From an uncultured bacterium (GTDB taxonomy: Bacteria > Actinomycetota > Coriobacteriia > Coriobacteriales > Coriobacteriaceae): a stretch of DNA of 17,808 bases. The stretch is taken from positions 1-17,808 of the forward strand of contig CAJMPE010000017.1 of NCBI GenBank assembly GCA_905215275.1. Direction: 5' to 3'. This document shows positions 6,191 through 14,474 of this stretch, piece after piece. Each line of letters starts with the position of its first letter. The stretch's first letter is position 1. The notes under the pieces were generated by a model. The model did not search any database. It was not told the DNA's origin and saw nothing but the letters and a program-made list of their open reading frames with translations. The translations under genes and the position numbers were made by a program.

Positions 6191-7314
6191 AAGGGCTTTC
6201 GCTGCAATGGCGCATAACGATCATGACGGCACTGCTCACGTGTGCGGCGTGCGTGCTGACGAACTGCCTGGTCGGCTATACGGGCATGCGCTACATGGAT
6301 GCCATCGGCAGCGACATCTCGGCCTTTAACGCAACCGGCGAAGATTCGCTCCGGGCGTTCGACCCAACGAAAGCGGCCCTCGATGACAAGGTCACGATCG
6401 TCGTAAACGACGCGCAAGAGTCTTTTGGCACGACAGCCTGGTACATCACGGCTGGAGTCACACTCCTTGGCGGCGCGCTGGCATACTTTGTGAGCGGCCG
6501 TGCACTCAAACCGCTACGGGCTTTTGCAGCCCAGGTTGAGCGTGTGCAGCCTGACAACCTAAGCGAAATCAGACTCAGTGAAGATGTGCCCACCGAGCTA
6601 CAACGATGCAGCGCCTCTTTCAACGACATGATCGCCCGTCTTGGCGAAGGGTTCTCTGCACAGCGTCAGTTTACCGGCAACGCCGCACACGAGCTGCGCA
6701 CCCCGCTCGCCCTTATGCAAGCACAGATTGAACTATTCATCTCCGAGCACCCCGGTTTGCAACCCGAAACGGCCGAACTGCTCGGCCTACTACAAGAACA
6801 AACTGAGCGCATGTCTCGAATGACCAAGGTATTGCTTGAGATGAGTGAGCTCCGCAGCGTCCCTTGCGGGGACGCTGTTGAACTCGGTCCCCTGTCCGAA
6901 GAGGTCCTCACCGACCTTGCGCCACTTGCCGAAAATAAGGACGTAACCCTCGATTGCGCCGGAGACGCTTTGACAATCGGAAGTGATACGCTCCTCTATC
7001 GGCTGGTGTTTAATCTGGTCGAAAACGCCATCCGTTACAGCCGCTCCGGCTCGACTGTCAACGTCTCCATCAGCGACAGCGACAGCCATGTGCTCCTGCG
7101 AGTCAAAGATGAGGGCCCGGGAATACCCAAGCAGTACCGAGAGAGCATCTTCCAGCCGTTCTTTCGTCTAGACAAATCCCGCAGCAGGGCATACGGCGGC
7201 GCAGGACTCGGGCTAGCTCTCGTTTGGGAGATTGCAGCGCTTCACGGTGGCGCCGTAGAGGTCGAAGCAAGTTCCGAGGACGGGACCACCATGCTCGTAA
7301 GCCTTCCAAAATGA
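6187..7314 (+). CDS. Membrane sensor histidine kinase
   Basis: A 375-residue sensor kinase. Two membrane helices, about 9-31 and 84-103, bracket a short extracytoplasmic sensor loop of about 50 residues. A HAMP linker (104-155) comes next. The dimerisation domain has AAHELRTPL with phospho-acceptor His168. The ATPase domain has the N-box LVENAIRYS (Asn280), G1 DEGPGIP, F-box FQPFFRLD and G2 GGAGLGLALV. All catalytic motifs look intact. It overlaps the response regulator by four bases and should form its cognate pair. Cys19, Cys22 and Cys27 all lie in or near the first helix. They might sense redox state given the neighbouring thiol-redox operon, but this is speculation. No strong terminator is seen in 7315-7405. 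Confidence 0.95.
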   Translation: MKGLSLQWRITIMTALLTCAACVLTNCLVGYTGMRYMDAIGSDISAFNATGEDSLRAFDPTKAALDDKVTIVVNDAQESFGTTAWYITAGVTLLGGALAYFVSGRALKPLRAFAAQVERVQPDNLSEIRLSEDVPTELQRCSASFNDMIARLGEGFSAQRQFTGNAAHELRTPLALMQAQIELFISEHPGLQPETAELLGLLQEQTERMSRMTKVLLEMSELRSVPCGDAVELGPLSEEVLTDLAPLAENKDVTLDCAGDALTIGSDTLLYRLVFNLVENAIRYSRSGSTVNVSISDSDSHVLLRVKDEGPGIPKQYRESIFQPFFRLDKSRSRAYGGAGLGLALVWEIAALHGGAVEVEASSEDGTTMLVSLPK

Positions 7315-7405
7315 TCTGTAGCGTTAGCCGAACAGTAAAACGAAAGGGGTCCCGAGCAACAGGAGTACAATTGCTGCATTGTTGCCAGCTGTTGGGAGAT
7401 GGAAG

Positions 7406-8410
7406 ATGGACTGCGATGGCTACCCACGCGTTCCCATGCCGTTGATGTGCACCGCCTTTGTGCCGGGGCAGATTGACGATGCGGTTGCAGGCATTTCCGA
7501 CCCCGATTCACGCACCATCGCCACGGCAGAAGCGCTGTACTTTCGCGGACAGGCTACTCTCGCCGCCGAGGCAGCACGCCCCTATCTTGACGCCACCGAC
7601 CCCGCACTGCGCTATTCCGCATGCTTTATCTGCGGATATGCCAGTCTGTCGCTCAACCGTATCGCCGATGCCCGCCGGTGCCTTGCGGGCATCCTTGATG
7701 TGCCCACCGACGAAGAATCGCTCGCCGTCCACGCCACGCATATCCTGTTCGCCTCGGCCGCAAGCGTCCTGCTACATCTGCCTTCCCCGTATTCTGCCGA
7801 AGAGTTTTATCCACTTGCGGCGCATCTGCCCGAAGGCCTGCGCCTGTTCGCCAGCTACGTGATGGCACACGCCTTGTATCTGCGCGGCGAATACGGCCGC
7901 AGCCTAGGCATGGCGGAAAATGCCCTGATCATGAAACAGGGAAGCTATCCCATCTCGGAACTGTTCCTGCATCTGGCAGCTTCCATGGCATGCATGAGCC
8001 TCAAGGACATCGACGCCGCAAAGGCACACTTCGGAGTTGCTTGGAACATTGCACGTCCCGACGGCCTTATCGAGCTCATTGGCGAGCACCACGGCCTTTT
8101 ACAGGGGCTCATCGAGGCGTGCCTAAAAACGCAATACCCTGACGACTTCGCGCGCGTCATCGAGATCACGTACCGCTTCAGCTACGGCTGGCGGCGCATC
8201 CACAACCCCGATTCGGGCGAGGACGTGGCCGACGATCTAACGACCACGGAATTCACCATGGCCATGCTCGCCTGTCGTGGGTGGACCAACGCCGAAATCG
8301 CACGCCATATGGGAGTATCGCCGGGCACCGTCAAAAACCGCCTATCCGGCGTATACGCAAAGCTTGGCATCGGCACACGCGCCGAGCTGGTCGCGCATAT
8401 GTTGCGTTAG
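7406..8410 (+). CDS. LuxR-family transcriptional regulator with helical-repeat N-terminus
   Basis: A 334-residue regulator. The C-terminal 65 residues form a LuxR/GerE helix-turn-helix: LTTTEFTMAMLACRGWTNAE, then IARHMGVSPGTVKNRL, then YAKLGIGTRAELVAHML. The first 260 residues are Ala- and Leu-rich, resembling TPR-like helical repeats (for example ATAEALYFRGQATLAAEAAR and AHALYLRGEYGRSLGMAENA). No ATPase, receiver or autoinducer-binding domain is apparent, so the inducing signal is unknown. ATG 7406 has gggag 7 bases upstream. It is followed 155 bases later on the same strand by the giant surface protein gene, a likely target. Activity as a regulator is firm; the target is inferred only from position. 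Confidence 0.85.
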   Translation: MDCDGYPRVPMPLMCTAFVPGQIDDAVAGISDPDSRTIATAEALYFRGQATLAAEAARPYLDATDPALRYSACFICGYASLSLNRIADARRCLAGILDVPTDEESLAVHATHILFASAASVLLHLPSPYSAEEFYPLAAHLPEGLRLFASYVMAHALYLRGEYGRSLGMAENALIMKQGSYPISELFLHLAASMACMSLKDIDAAKAHFGVAWNIARPDGLIELIGEHHGLLQGLIEACLKTQYPDDFARVIEITYRFSYGWRRIHNPDSGEDVADDLTTTEFTMAMLACRGWTNAEIARHMGVSPGTVKNRLSGVYAKLGIGTRAELVAHMLR

Positions 8411-8565
8411 CGACCGGGCTGCCAAGCGCATCGAACGCGTTCCGGAACCCGGCGCTTCGCTCGATCAATTTGGACATTTTGACCCTTGAATGGCACTACC
8501 GCCACGGGGCGCCTTCTCGCAAAATTGGATTATTTCCACCGATACTTGCGGGATGGGAGCCCAAG

Positions 8566-11500
8566 ATGCTTGATCGCCGTTCGTTACTTGTCGCCGGAGC
8601 GTCCTCGTTAGCGAGCATTATGTTGCCGCGCGTGCCGGGAAGCGCAAACGCCTTCATATTGCCGTTCGCGCCCACCGAAGCCCATGCCGACGAAAAAGAC
8701 CCCTTCAGGGTGCTCGTTCTCTCGCGCACCATGTTCGGTGTGGTCGTGGTCGACGTCGCCAACAAGAATACGCCCATCACGGGTGCCCAGGTCACACTCA
8801 CATCGCGCTATGCCGCAGGCAAGCAGCTCACCGCCACTACCGATGACGAAGGCACGGCCATCTTTGAGGTCGCGCCGCTTTCGGAAGGCTACGTGGACGA
8901 GGCGACGCTTCTCGACGCGTACGACTTCAACGGCGGCATCTCCATTAGCATGGCGGGCTACCGCGATGTCGAGATTCCCCTCGCGCGTGTCCAAGGCGGC
9001 ACCGCCATTACCGCACCCACACGTCCGCTCTCCGATGGCGAGCCGTACTTTCGCCAGCTCACATTCGACGAATGGGACATCCAGTACGCCGACGCCACGT
9101 TTATGGCAATGCCAGCGGACGAAGCAGCAAACGATCAGCCCGACACGCACGCTTTTACCGTGCAGGCCCATCTGCCGCAGAGCGGGCAGGCAACGTTGCA
9201 TATCAATAAAGTGATGCCCGCTGCGGGCAGCTCATCCGAAACCGTCACGCAGATTGGCCAAGTCACGGCCAGCGCATCGGGCGCGGATAATCTGGCGACG
9301 TTCACGCTCGAAGACAAGTTCCTCGATGCAGCGTCGAGCCTTCTGGAAGAAGGATGCAAGCTGCGCTTTGTCCTCGATTACCAGGGCAAAACCTACACGC
9401 TCTTCTCCCCCATGGCCGTTGTTGCCGCGCCGGCGGCAAAGGCGGAATCCGGATCGACCACTATCGTCCCCACCACCATGGACCAAGAGATCACTCCGTT
9501 TGATTTCCCCGCAGCGTTTCCCGGCATCGGCGGCAATAAGTTCACGTGCTGGATGCCCACATTTCCGATTCTCTTCGATTTCTCGTTTGCTGGATACGTG
9601 CTGTTTGGCGGAGGATACAAACCAGCCAGCTATATGAACGATTCGGGCAACCCTGATCCGGAATACTGGAAGAAATCGCCGCGCGAGTCGGGTGCCAAGC
9701 AGGCAAACCGCTACCTCGACGAAATGGAGGGGAAGTGGAATCAGTACAAAAGTATGAGTGCCGGTTCGGGCACCGATCCAAGAAACACCAAGCTCCTTCG
9801 CCACCATTGCACGCCGCTGTTCACGATGGATATCGCCACACAGCTGTACGGCTCGCTCGCCTACGATTGGGTGGGCAAAACCTGGGGTAACAACAACGAC
9901 CCCGCATACGGCAATATTAAGGCCCTCTTCCAGGTAAGAACCGACCTCAATTGGACCGAGCAGTTTACCCTAGGACCGGTGCCATTTTTCCTAAACGTCA
10001 ACCCCTGGGTGCTGGCGAAGCTGGCGCTCGCCGTGGGTGCCCACACGCACGGCAGCGGCGCGGCGTTTTTTAAAAACATTTCGCTCGACTATTCAAACAC
10101 GTCGGGCTCGTTCACCATCCAGATCGGGCTCGCCGTCACCTTTGGCGCCGGCGTTGCAGGCGTCGCCTCGTCTGCCGTGCGCGGCGCCGCATCCCTCACG
10201 CTGTTCATTGGGTACGAGAAGGCAGATGGACACCAGCTTCCGCGACTGCGCGTAGGTGCAGACGTCGATGTCGATGTGATACTCCAGTTCGTAATGTTCA
10301 AGTGGACCACCAAGGCTTGGTCGGGGTCGTGGCCCACACTCCTCGACTCGTGGAATATGTCGGTGAACAATGGCAGCCAGTATGTGCTCCAGCGCTCTGA
10401 GCTCGCATTGGGTGGAGATACGCCTTACACGTTGGATGCCTGCTTCGGCACGCCCGGCAACAGCGGGGCGGGCGGCGTGCCGCAATTTATCGCATCGGCC
10501 ACAATCGTCACCAACGCCGAGCTGCTCGCACGCGCCGAGGTTAAGGCCACTGCCGTAAACGTCGCGCCTACCGCGCGCGATTGGGATCAAGCGGTCACGC
10601 GCATTGAGCTCGAGGCAGACGCGGAGAGCGACGACACGGGACAGGTCGAGTATTTCGTCCACGTGCTGATGGAGAACGATGAAAATGCCGCGCCGATGTA
10701 TGAGTACACCTACATCGGTCAGGCAACGAACGCCGTTGCGGACCCCAACGCCAATTCTGCCGGCGTGTCGGAGGACGAGCGTGGCGGTATCAAGCCCTCG
10801 AGCGACAACGTGCTGTTTGCTGGCGTGCTCAGCGAAGCCCACATGAAGCTGGCAATGATTGCCGGCGTAGAATGCCTGTTCCGTATCGCCTCGGTGCGCT
10901 ACGGCGAGAATGGTCGTTCACGCCTGGTGGTGCATACAAAGACGAACGGCACGTGGTCCGCTCCCACGCCCGTGGACTTCCCCCTTGGGTTTGGCGAGGG
11001 CGACGTGGAGCGCGACGGCATATACGATTACGACTTCGACGTGGTGGAATATACGGACGGAAGAGGAAACCAGGACGCCTACGTGCTGCTGGTCTCGGGC
11101 GAGCGCCCCGCCGGCGACAACACCCATTTCGATACGGCGAGCACATCCGGCATACTGTCCGTTGTGCGCCTGCGCATAAGCAACGACGGAGTTCGCGTGA
11201 TATCGCACACGTCGTGGCGCAGCATCTCGCGCGGACGCCTTCAGGAGGATGGCTACCATTGCCTGCAGTGCCCACGCATCACGGTGGGCAAGACGCTGGT
11301 CGACGGACGCCTGTCGGGTGCCTACCTCCACCGCCGAGGAACCACCGCAGAAAAAGCGCTCGGCAGCGAGGCCGAGGTTTCGCTGGAGTGCTTTACCCTG
11401 TGGTCGGACGTTTCGGGCGACAGCCTGACGTTCCGCCAAGTTCTCCGCTTTCCGCAGGCACCGTCGAGCATCGAGCTAGGCGCGCCCGAGAATATCAACG

Positions 11501-12933
11501 GCAAAATGGTGGTGCCCGTTGCATACGAGACTGCAGGCGGTTGTGGCTGCGCATCGTACGCCGTGATCGGCCAGTCTATCGCGGGCTGGGGCGTTATGTC
11601 GCCAGATGCCACAGTACCCCACGCGGTGCCGTGGCCGCAGCACACAGGCTTTTTGGCAACCGTCAACGAGCAACTGCAGCATATTGCTTGGACGCGAGGC
11701 GCATCGGCATTTGCAACGCAGCCCGTGGGTGCCGCAGGCTGTGGCCCGGCATCGTTTAGCGTAAGCAACAACGGCAGGTGCGTGCTCTATGTAGAGAACA
11801 CCGATGGCAAGGTGGGACAAACCTACGACGAAGAAGGCAACCCGGTAGCAGTGATGGGCAAGCACTTCCGCATCTTCGCCAGCACCTTGGCAGGCGATCT
11901 ATTCACGGAGCCGTTCGTGATGTGTGAGCTGGACCATCCCGTCGATCAGGTAACAACATTTTTGACGTCGGGGGGCATGCTCTCCGCGCTCGCCACGCAC
12001 ATTGTGAGTGCAGAGAAGAGCGAGGCAGAGCTACACGGCATCGAAGTGCCTCTGGTGGCATGCGCGACGCCGACGGGCGCGGTAGCCACCTCGGGCGCGG
12101 TGGTGCCCGGAGCAGCAGGCGAATCCTTCATGGTCACGGTGCGAAACGACGGCAACACCTTGCTGACCGCCGGCACGATCGATCTGTACCGAGAGGGCTC
12201 CAGCCAGCCGTTCTCCAGCGCATCCATCGGATTCGGAGTGAACGCACGCATGGCTTCGATCTACGATCCGGAGCTTGCCAAGGACGCTTCGGCCAACGAT
12301 ATGGCACACGTGAAGTACGCGCTCGAGACGTTGGGTGCACGTTTTGCAACGCACCCGCTGGTAGCCGACAGCGGCAACGCCGTGCTGGCACCGGGTTGCA
12401 CGGCACAGTTCCGCATGAGCTTCGCCATCCCCGAGAGCTGGAGCGACGAGGTGGGCAAACGCGTAACGCTATATGCGAAGGCGCGTAATCTGGTGGCGCT
12501 CGATCCCGTAACGCTCGAGGAAATTCGACCGGGCGCAAACTCGGCGCTGGGTGCCGTACTGCACGAGCTTCATGTGCCCGACGCGGCATGCGAGCGCTCA
12601 GAAGTTCAGGTCGGCGTATGCGGCAGCGCGGATACGACAGGACTTCACGACGCCCCGATGACGGTCGACGGCGATGGCGGCACGAGTGGAGGCGGCTCCG
12701 GCGGAAGCAGCTCCGGTGGCGGCAGTGGCCCTGGCAGTGGCAAGGACCACGGCACTAACAAGCGCTTCGGAAAAGCGGACGCGCTTGCGGGCACGGGCGA
12801 TGTCAACGCTCCCCTTACGGCAGCCGCTGCAGCACTCGCCGCGGCAGGTGCCGGCCTCGTCGCCTACAGCGCCCGCCGCACGGCGCTCGAAAACGACACC
12901 GCCGATGAGGTCAATTCGGATAGGCCTCGCTAG
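8566..12933 (+). CDS. Giant Tat-exported surface protein with LAGTG sortase-type anchor
   Basis: A 1,455-residue predicted cell-surface protein. The N-terminus MLDRRSLLVAGASSLASIML has a twin arginine (Arg4-Arg5) and a short hydrophobic core, suggesting Tat export, with possible cleavage after ANA (29) or AHA (41). Residues about 50-140 look like a Cna-B/carboxypeptidase-regulatory-like beta domain (VVDVANKNTPITGAQVTLTS, DDEGTAIFEV). The middle thousand residues are beta-rich and unrecognised. The end has a Gly/Ser linker (12679-12750), LAGTG at 1407-1411, an Ala-rich membrane helix and a tail with ARR, the layout of an LAxTG sortase substrate. ATG 8566 is chosen over a start at 8281 because gggag lies 6 bases before it and the earlier start would overlap the LuxR gene and lose the signal. 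No sortase gene is visible here. Confidence 0.8.
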   Translation: MLDRRSLLVAGASSLASIMLPRVPGSANAFILPFAPTEAHADEKDPFRVLVLSRTMFGVVVVDVANKNTPITGAQVTLTSRYAAGKQLTATTDDEGTAIFEVAPLSEGYVDEATLLDAYDFNGGISISMAGYRDVEIPLARVQGGTAITAPTRPLSDGEPYFRQLTFDEWDIQYADATFMAMPADEAANDQPDTHAFTVQAHLPQSGQATLHINKVMPAAGSSSETVTQIGQVTASASGADNLATFTLEDKFLDAASSLLEEGCKLRFVLDYQGKTYTLFSPMAVVAAPAAKAESGSTTIVPTTMDQEITPFDFPAAFPGIGGNKFTCWMPTFPILFDFSFAGYVLFGGGYKPASYMNDSGNPDPEYWKKSPRESGAKQANRYLDEMEGKWNQYKSMSAGSGTDPRNTKLLRHHCTPLFTMDIATQLYGSLAYDWVGKTWGNNNDPAYGNIKALFQVRTDLNWTEQFTLGPVPFFLNVNPWVLAKLALAVGAHTHGSGAAFFKNISLDYSNTSGSFTIQIGLAVTFGAGVAGVASSAVRGAASLTLFIGYEKADGHQLPRLRVGADVDVDVILQFVMFKWTTKAWSGSWPTLLDSWNMSVNNGSQYVLQRSELALGGDTPYTLDACFGTPGNSGAGGVPQFIASATIVTNAELLARAEVKATAVNVAPTARDWDQAVTRIELEADAESDDTGQVEYFVHVLMENDENAAPMYEYTYIGQATNAVADPNANSAGVSEDERGGIKPSSDNVLFAGVLSEAHMKLAMIAGVECLFRIASVRYGENGRSRLVVHTKTNGTWSAPTPVDFPLGFGEGDVERDGIYDYDFDVVEYTDGRGNQDAYVLLVSGERPAGDNTHFDTASTSGILSVVRLRISNDGVRVISHTSWRSISRGRLQEDGYHCLQCPRITVGKTLVDGRLSGAYLHRRGTTAEKALGSEAEVSLECFTLWSDVSGDSLTFRQVLRFPQAPSSIELGAPENINGKMVVPVAYETAGGCGCASYAVIGQSIAGWGVMSPDATVPHAVPWPQHTGFLATVNEQLQHIAWTRGASAFATQPVGAAGCGPASFSVSNNGRCVLYVENTDGKVGQTYDEEGNPVAVMGKHFRIFASTLAGDLFTEPFVMCELDHPVDQVTTFLTSGGMLSALATHIVSAEKSEAELHGIEVPLVACATPTGAVATSGAVVPGAAGESFMVTVRNDGNTLLTAGTIDLYREGSSQPFSSASIGFGVNARMASIYDPELAKDASANDMAHVKYALETLGARFATHPLVADSGNAVLAPGCTAQFRMSFAIPESWSDEVGKRVTLYAKARNLVALDPVTLEEIRPGANSALGAVLHELHVPDAACERSEVQVGVCGSADTTGLHDAPMTVDGDGGTSGGGSGGSSSGGGSGPGSGKDHGTNKRFGKADALAGTGDVNAPLTAAAAALAAAGAGLVAYSARRTALENDTADEVNSDRPR

Positions 12934-12977
12934 CTCCTAGTTACCTTTGTGAGAGACGCCGACTCGGCTCATCGAAC

Positions 12978-13015
12978 ACCAAAAGGGCTGGCCTCGGGGA
13001 CCCGAAGCCAGCCCT
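12978..13015 (-). terminator. Terminator between convergent surface-protein and lipoprotein genes
   Basis: A 9-base-pair outer stem (agggctggc with gccagccct) and a 5-base-pair inner stem (tcggg with cccga) are separated by one C-A mismatch and close a 2-base loop. On the minus strand it is followed by TTTT, so it should end the lipoprotein transcript. As the only hairpin between the two convergent genes it may also slow the plus-strand transcript. Confidence 0.8.
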
Positions 13016-13044
13016 GAGTCGCCTGACATGGGAATCGCAGTCCG

Positions 13045-14061
13045 CTACTTGAGCTTCAGCGCCTCCATCATGGGCGCGGCAGCATCCCAGTCGATCTTCC
13101 AGCCGATCGACACACGGACGGTTTCACCCGTCGCGGGAGCCGTCGCAAACAGCGTATGGCCGTTGTCGGGACCGGTAAAGCGCAGCCACGTTATGCCGTT
13201 GTACTCGACCTGGTCGGTTGTTGTCTCCTTGCCTTCGTAGACCTGCTCTAGGCTTGCAACCTCTTCCTCCGGCGAGCGCGGGAAGATGCTGATGTTCAGG
13301 CGTCCTCCAGTCTCGTCGTGGAAGAAGTTTGCCTTTTCGCGCTCTTCGTCGGACGAATCCAGCGTGTACCCATCGGCGGCCTCGATACTGTACGATGCGC
13401 AATCGATGCCGGTCATATTGGCCGCGTCACCAGAATCGGCCACACCGCCGGCCGCCTTGAACTCCTTGGTCTCGCATCCCGTGGTGTCAAAGTGCATGGC
13501 CTCATGATTCTTGGCGGGGGCATAAGCGTCTACGAACTCGACAGTGATGGGCCCGTAGTACGCCGTCTTGGGCGCCCAGAAATACACGTACTCAACGGTC
13601 TCGCCCGGGCCGATATCTGGCCTCTCGGAAAGGTCGATGCCCTCGTGCAGCTCATCGGGAGCCTCGCTTGCAACGTAGTCGAGCACGGCCGCCTTGCCGG
13701 AAGTAAACAACGGGTCGCCTGCCTCAAGATCGCCCTGGGCAGCATGCACGTTAAAGGAACTGAACGTCCTGTTCTTTGTGTTGCTGTTGGTGATCTTGAT
13801 GTGCAGGTAAAAGCCGTCCTGCAGCTTGGCATCGCCGCGATAGAACGTACCGTGAGCCACAGACTCATAGGTAATGCCTGCTACCTCGACCGTCTGCGAA
13901 TCATAGGCCTTGGCCTTCTTGGACTTCTCCTGCACAGGTGCGCTCCCGCCCGAGCCACTCGGCGCATTACCGCCGCAGCCAGCAAGCGTACACGCCAACA
14001 CAGCCGAAAGCGCCACGGTGGGAATTCCTAACAGCAGCTTCTTCGTCATGGGCTTCATCAT
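13045..14061 (-). CDS. Secreted lipoprotein, DUF4352/DUF5067-like
   Basis: A 338-residue lipoprotein. The signal has Lys-Lys, a hydrophobic stretch LLLGIPTVALSAVLACTLAGC and lipobox LAGC, so Cys29 is lipidated. A short Gly/Ser/Lys linker follows. Residues about 55-190 contain FYLHIKITNSNTKNRTFSSF and GETVEYVYFWAPKTAYYGP, resembling the immunoglobulin-like DUF4352/DUF5067 domains common in Gram-positive lipoproteins. A second domain begins SYSIEAADGYTLDSSDEE and ends KIDWDAAAPMMEALKLK, and I do not recognise it. ATG 14061 has aggag 8 bases upstream. The frame stays open to 14340, but that text does not look like protein. The function is unknown; ligand binding at the cell surface is a guess. 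Confidence 0.8.
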   Translation of the reverse strand: MMKPMTKKLLLGIPTVALSAVLACTLAGCGGNAPSGSGGSAPVQEKSKKAKAYDSQTVEVAGITYESVAHGTFYRGDAKLQDGFYLHIKITNSNTKNRTFSSFNVHAAQGDLEAGDPLFTSGKAAVLDYVASEAPDELHEGIDLSERPDIGPGETVEYVYFWAPKTAYYGPITVEFVDAYAPAKNHEAMHFDTTGCETKEFKAAGGVADSGDAANMTGIDCASYSIEAADGYTLDSSDEEREKANFFHDETGGRLNISIFPRSPEEEVASLEQVYEGKETTTDQVEYNGITWLRFTGPDNGHTLFATAPATGETVRVSIGWKIDWDAAAPMMEALKLK

Positions 14062-14474
14062 CCTCACCGCTCCTTTCGCTTGCAGCTCATCCGTTGCCCG
14101 AGGCCTTCGTCGCCCCGTGGCATCGGCTTCCACAATGAGCGTATGACGAAACACGGCGCCGGCGAAGTGACCCGTGGCCCAACTAGCAACCGCCCAGCAT
14201 CCCCTATGGACCAAAAAGACTTGTATACGCACGCCCTCGGCCCATAAAATGAGACGCCTGTCCCAATGTTCGATTTGAGCCATCCACGCGGCACTTTTCG
14301 ACAAACGTATCCAGCCGCAAACAAAATGAAGCGGGCTCATCCGTCTTCAAACTTACTCGGGCAGAAACGAGTAAGTGGAATTCATCGGTAAGGAGCGTGG
14401 GCTCACCCGCATTATTAAGAAGACCCTCAAGGCGCCCGAGCAGCGCAATGATTTAGATAGGCGTCCACCGCCCG
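14062..14474. other. 413-base stretch without a convincing gene
   Basis: This lies between two minus-strand genes. It should contain the lipoprotein promoter, but no -35/-10 pair stands out; tataca on the minus strand near 14222-14227 is the best -10 candidate. At 14375-14461 a plus-strand frame opens with GTG and reads VEFIGKERGLTRIIKKTLKA then PEQRNDLDR, which looks protein-like but has no ribosome site and runs on into sequence antisense to the ATPase gene. It may be a gene remnant. Confidence 0.5.
14346..14376 (-). terminator. Possible weak terminator of the DUF4143 ATPase gene
   Basis: A perfect 9-base-pair hairpin (acttactcg with cgagtaagt, 8-base loop) lies about 100 bases after the ATPase stop. 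On the minus strand it is followed by only three T residues and then gaag, so termination is possible but weak. Confidence 0.4.

Noticed and set aside
8281..8565. N-terminal extension of the surface protein by 95 residues
   Set aside because: It overlaps the LuxR gene in another frame, is Arg-rich and would bury the export signal; a ribosome site supports 8566.
10872..11759. A 295-residue Arg-rich plus-strand frame, and a 249-residue minus-strand frame at 10093-10842
   Set aside because: Both lie within the giant surface protein gene and have compositions typical of shifted or antisense frames in GC-rich DNA.
13318..14031. A 237-residue plus-strand frame
   Set aside because: It is antisense to the lipoprotein gene, which has a lipobox, a ribosome site and a terminator.
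14062..14340. N-terminal extension of the lipoprotein by 93 residues
   Set aside because: The extra text does not resemble protein, would bury the lipoprotein signal, and a good ribosome site precedes ATG 14061.
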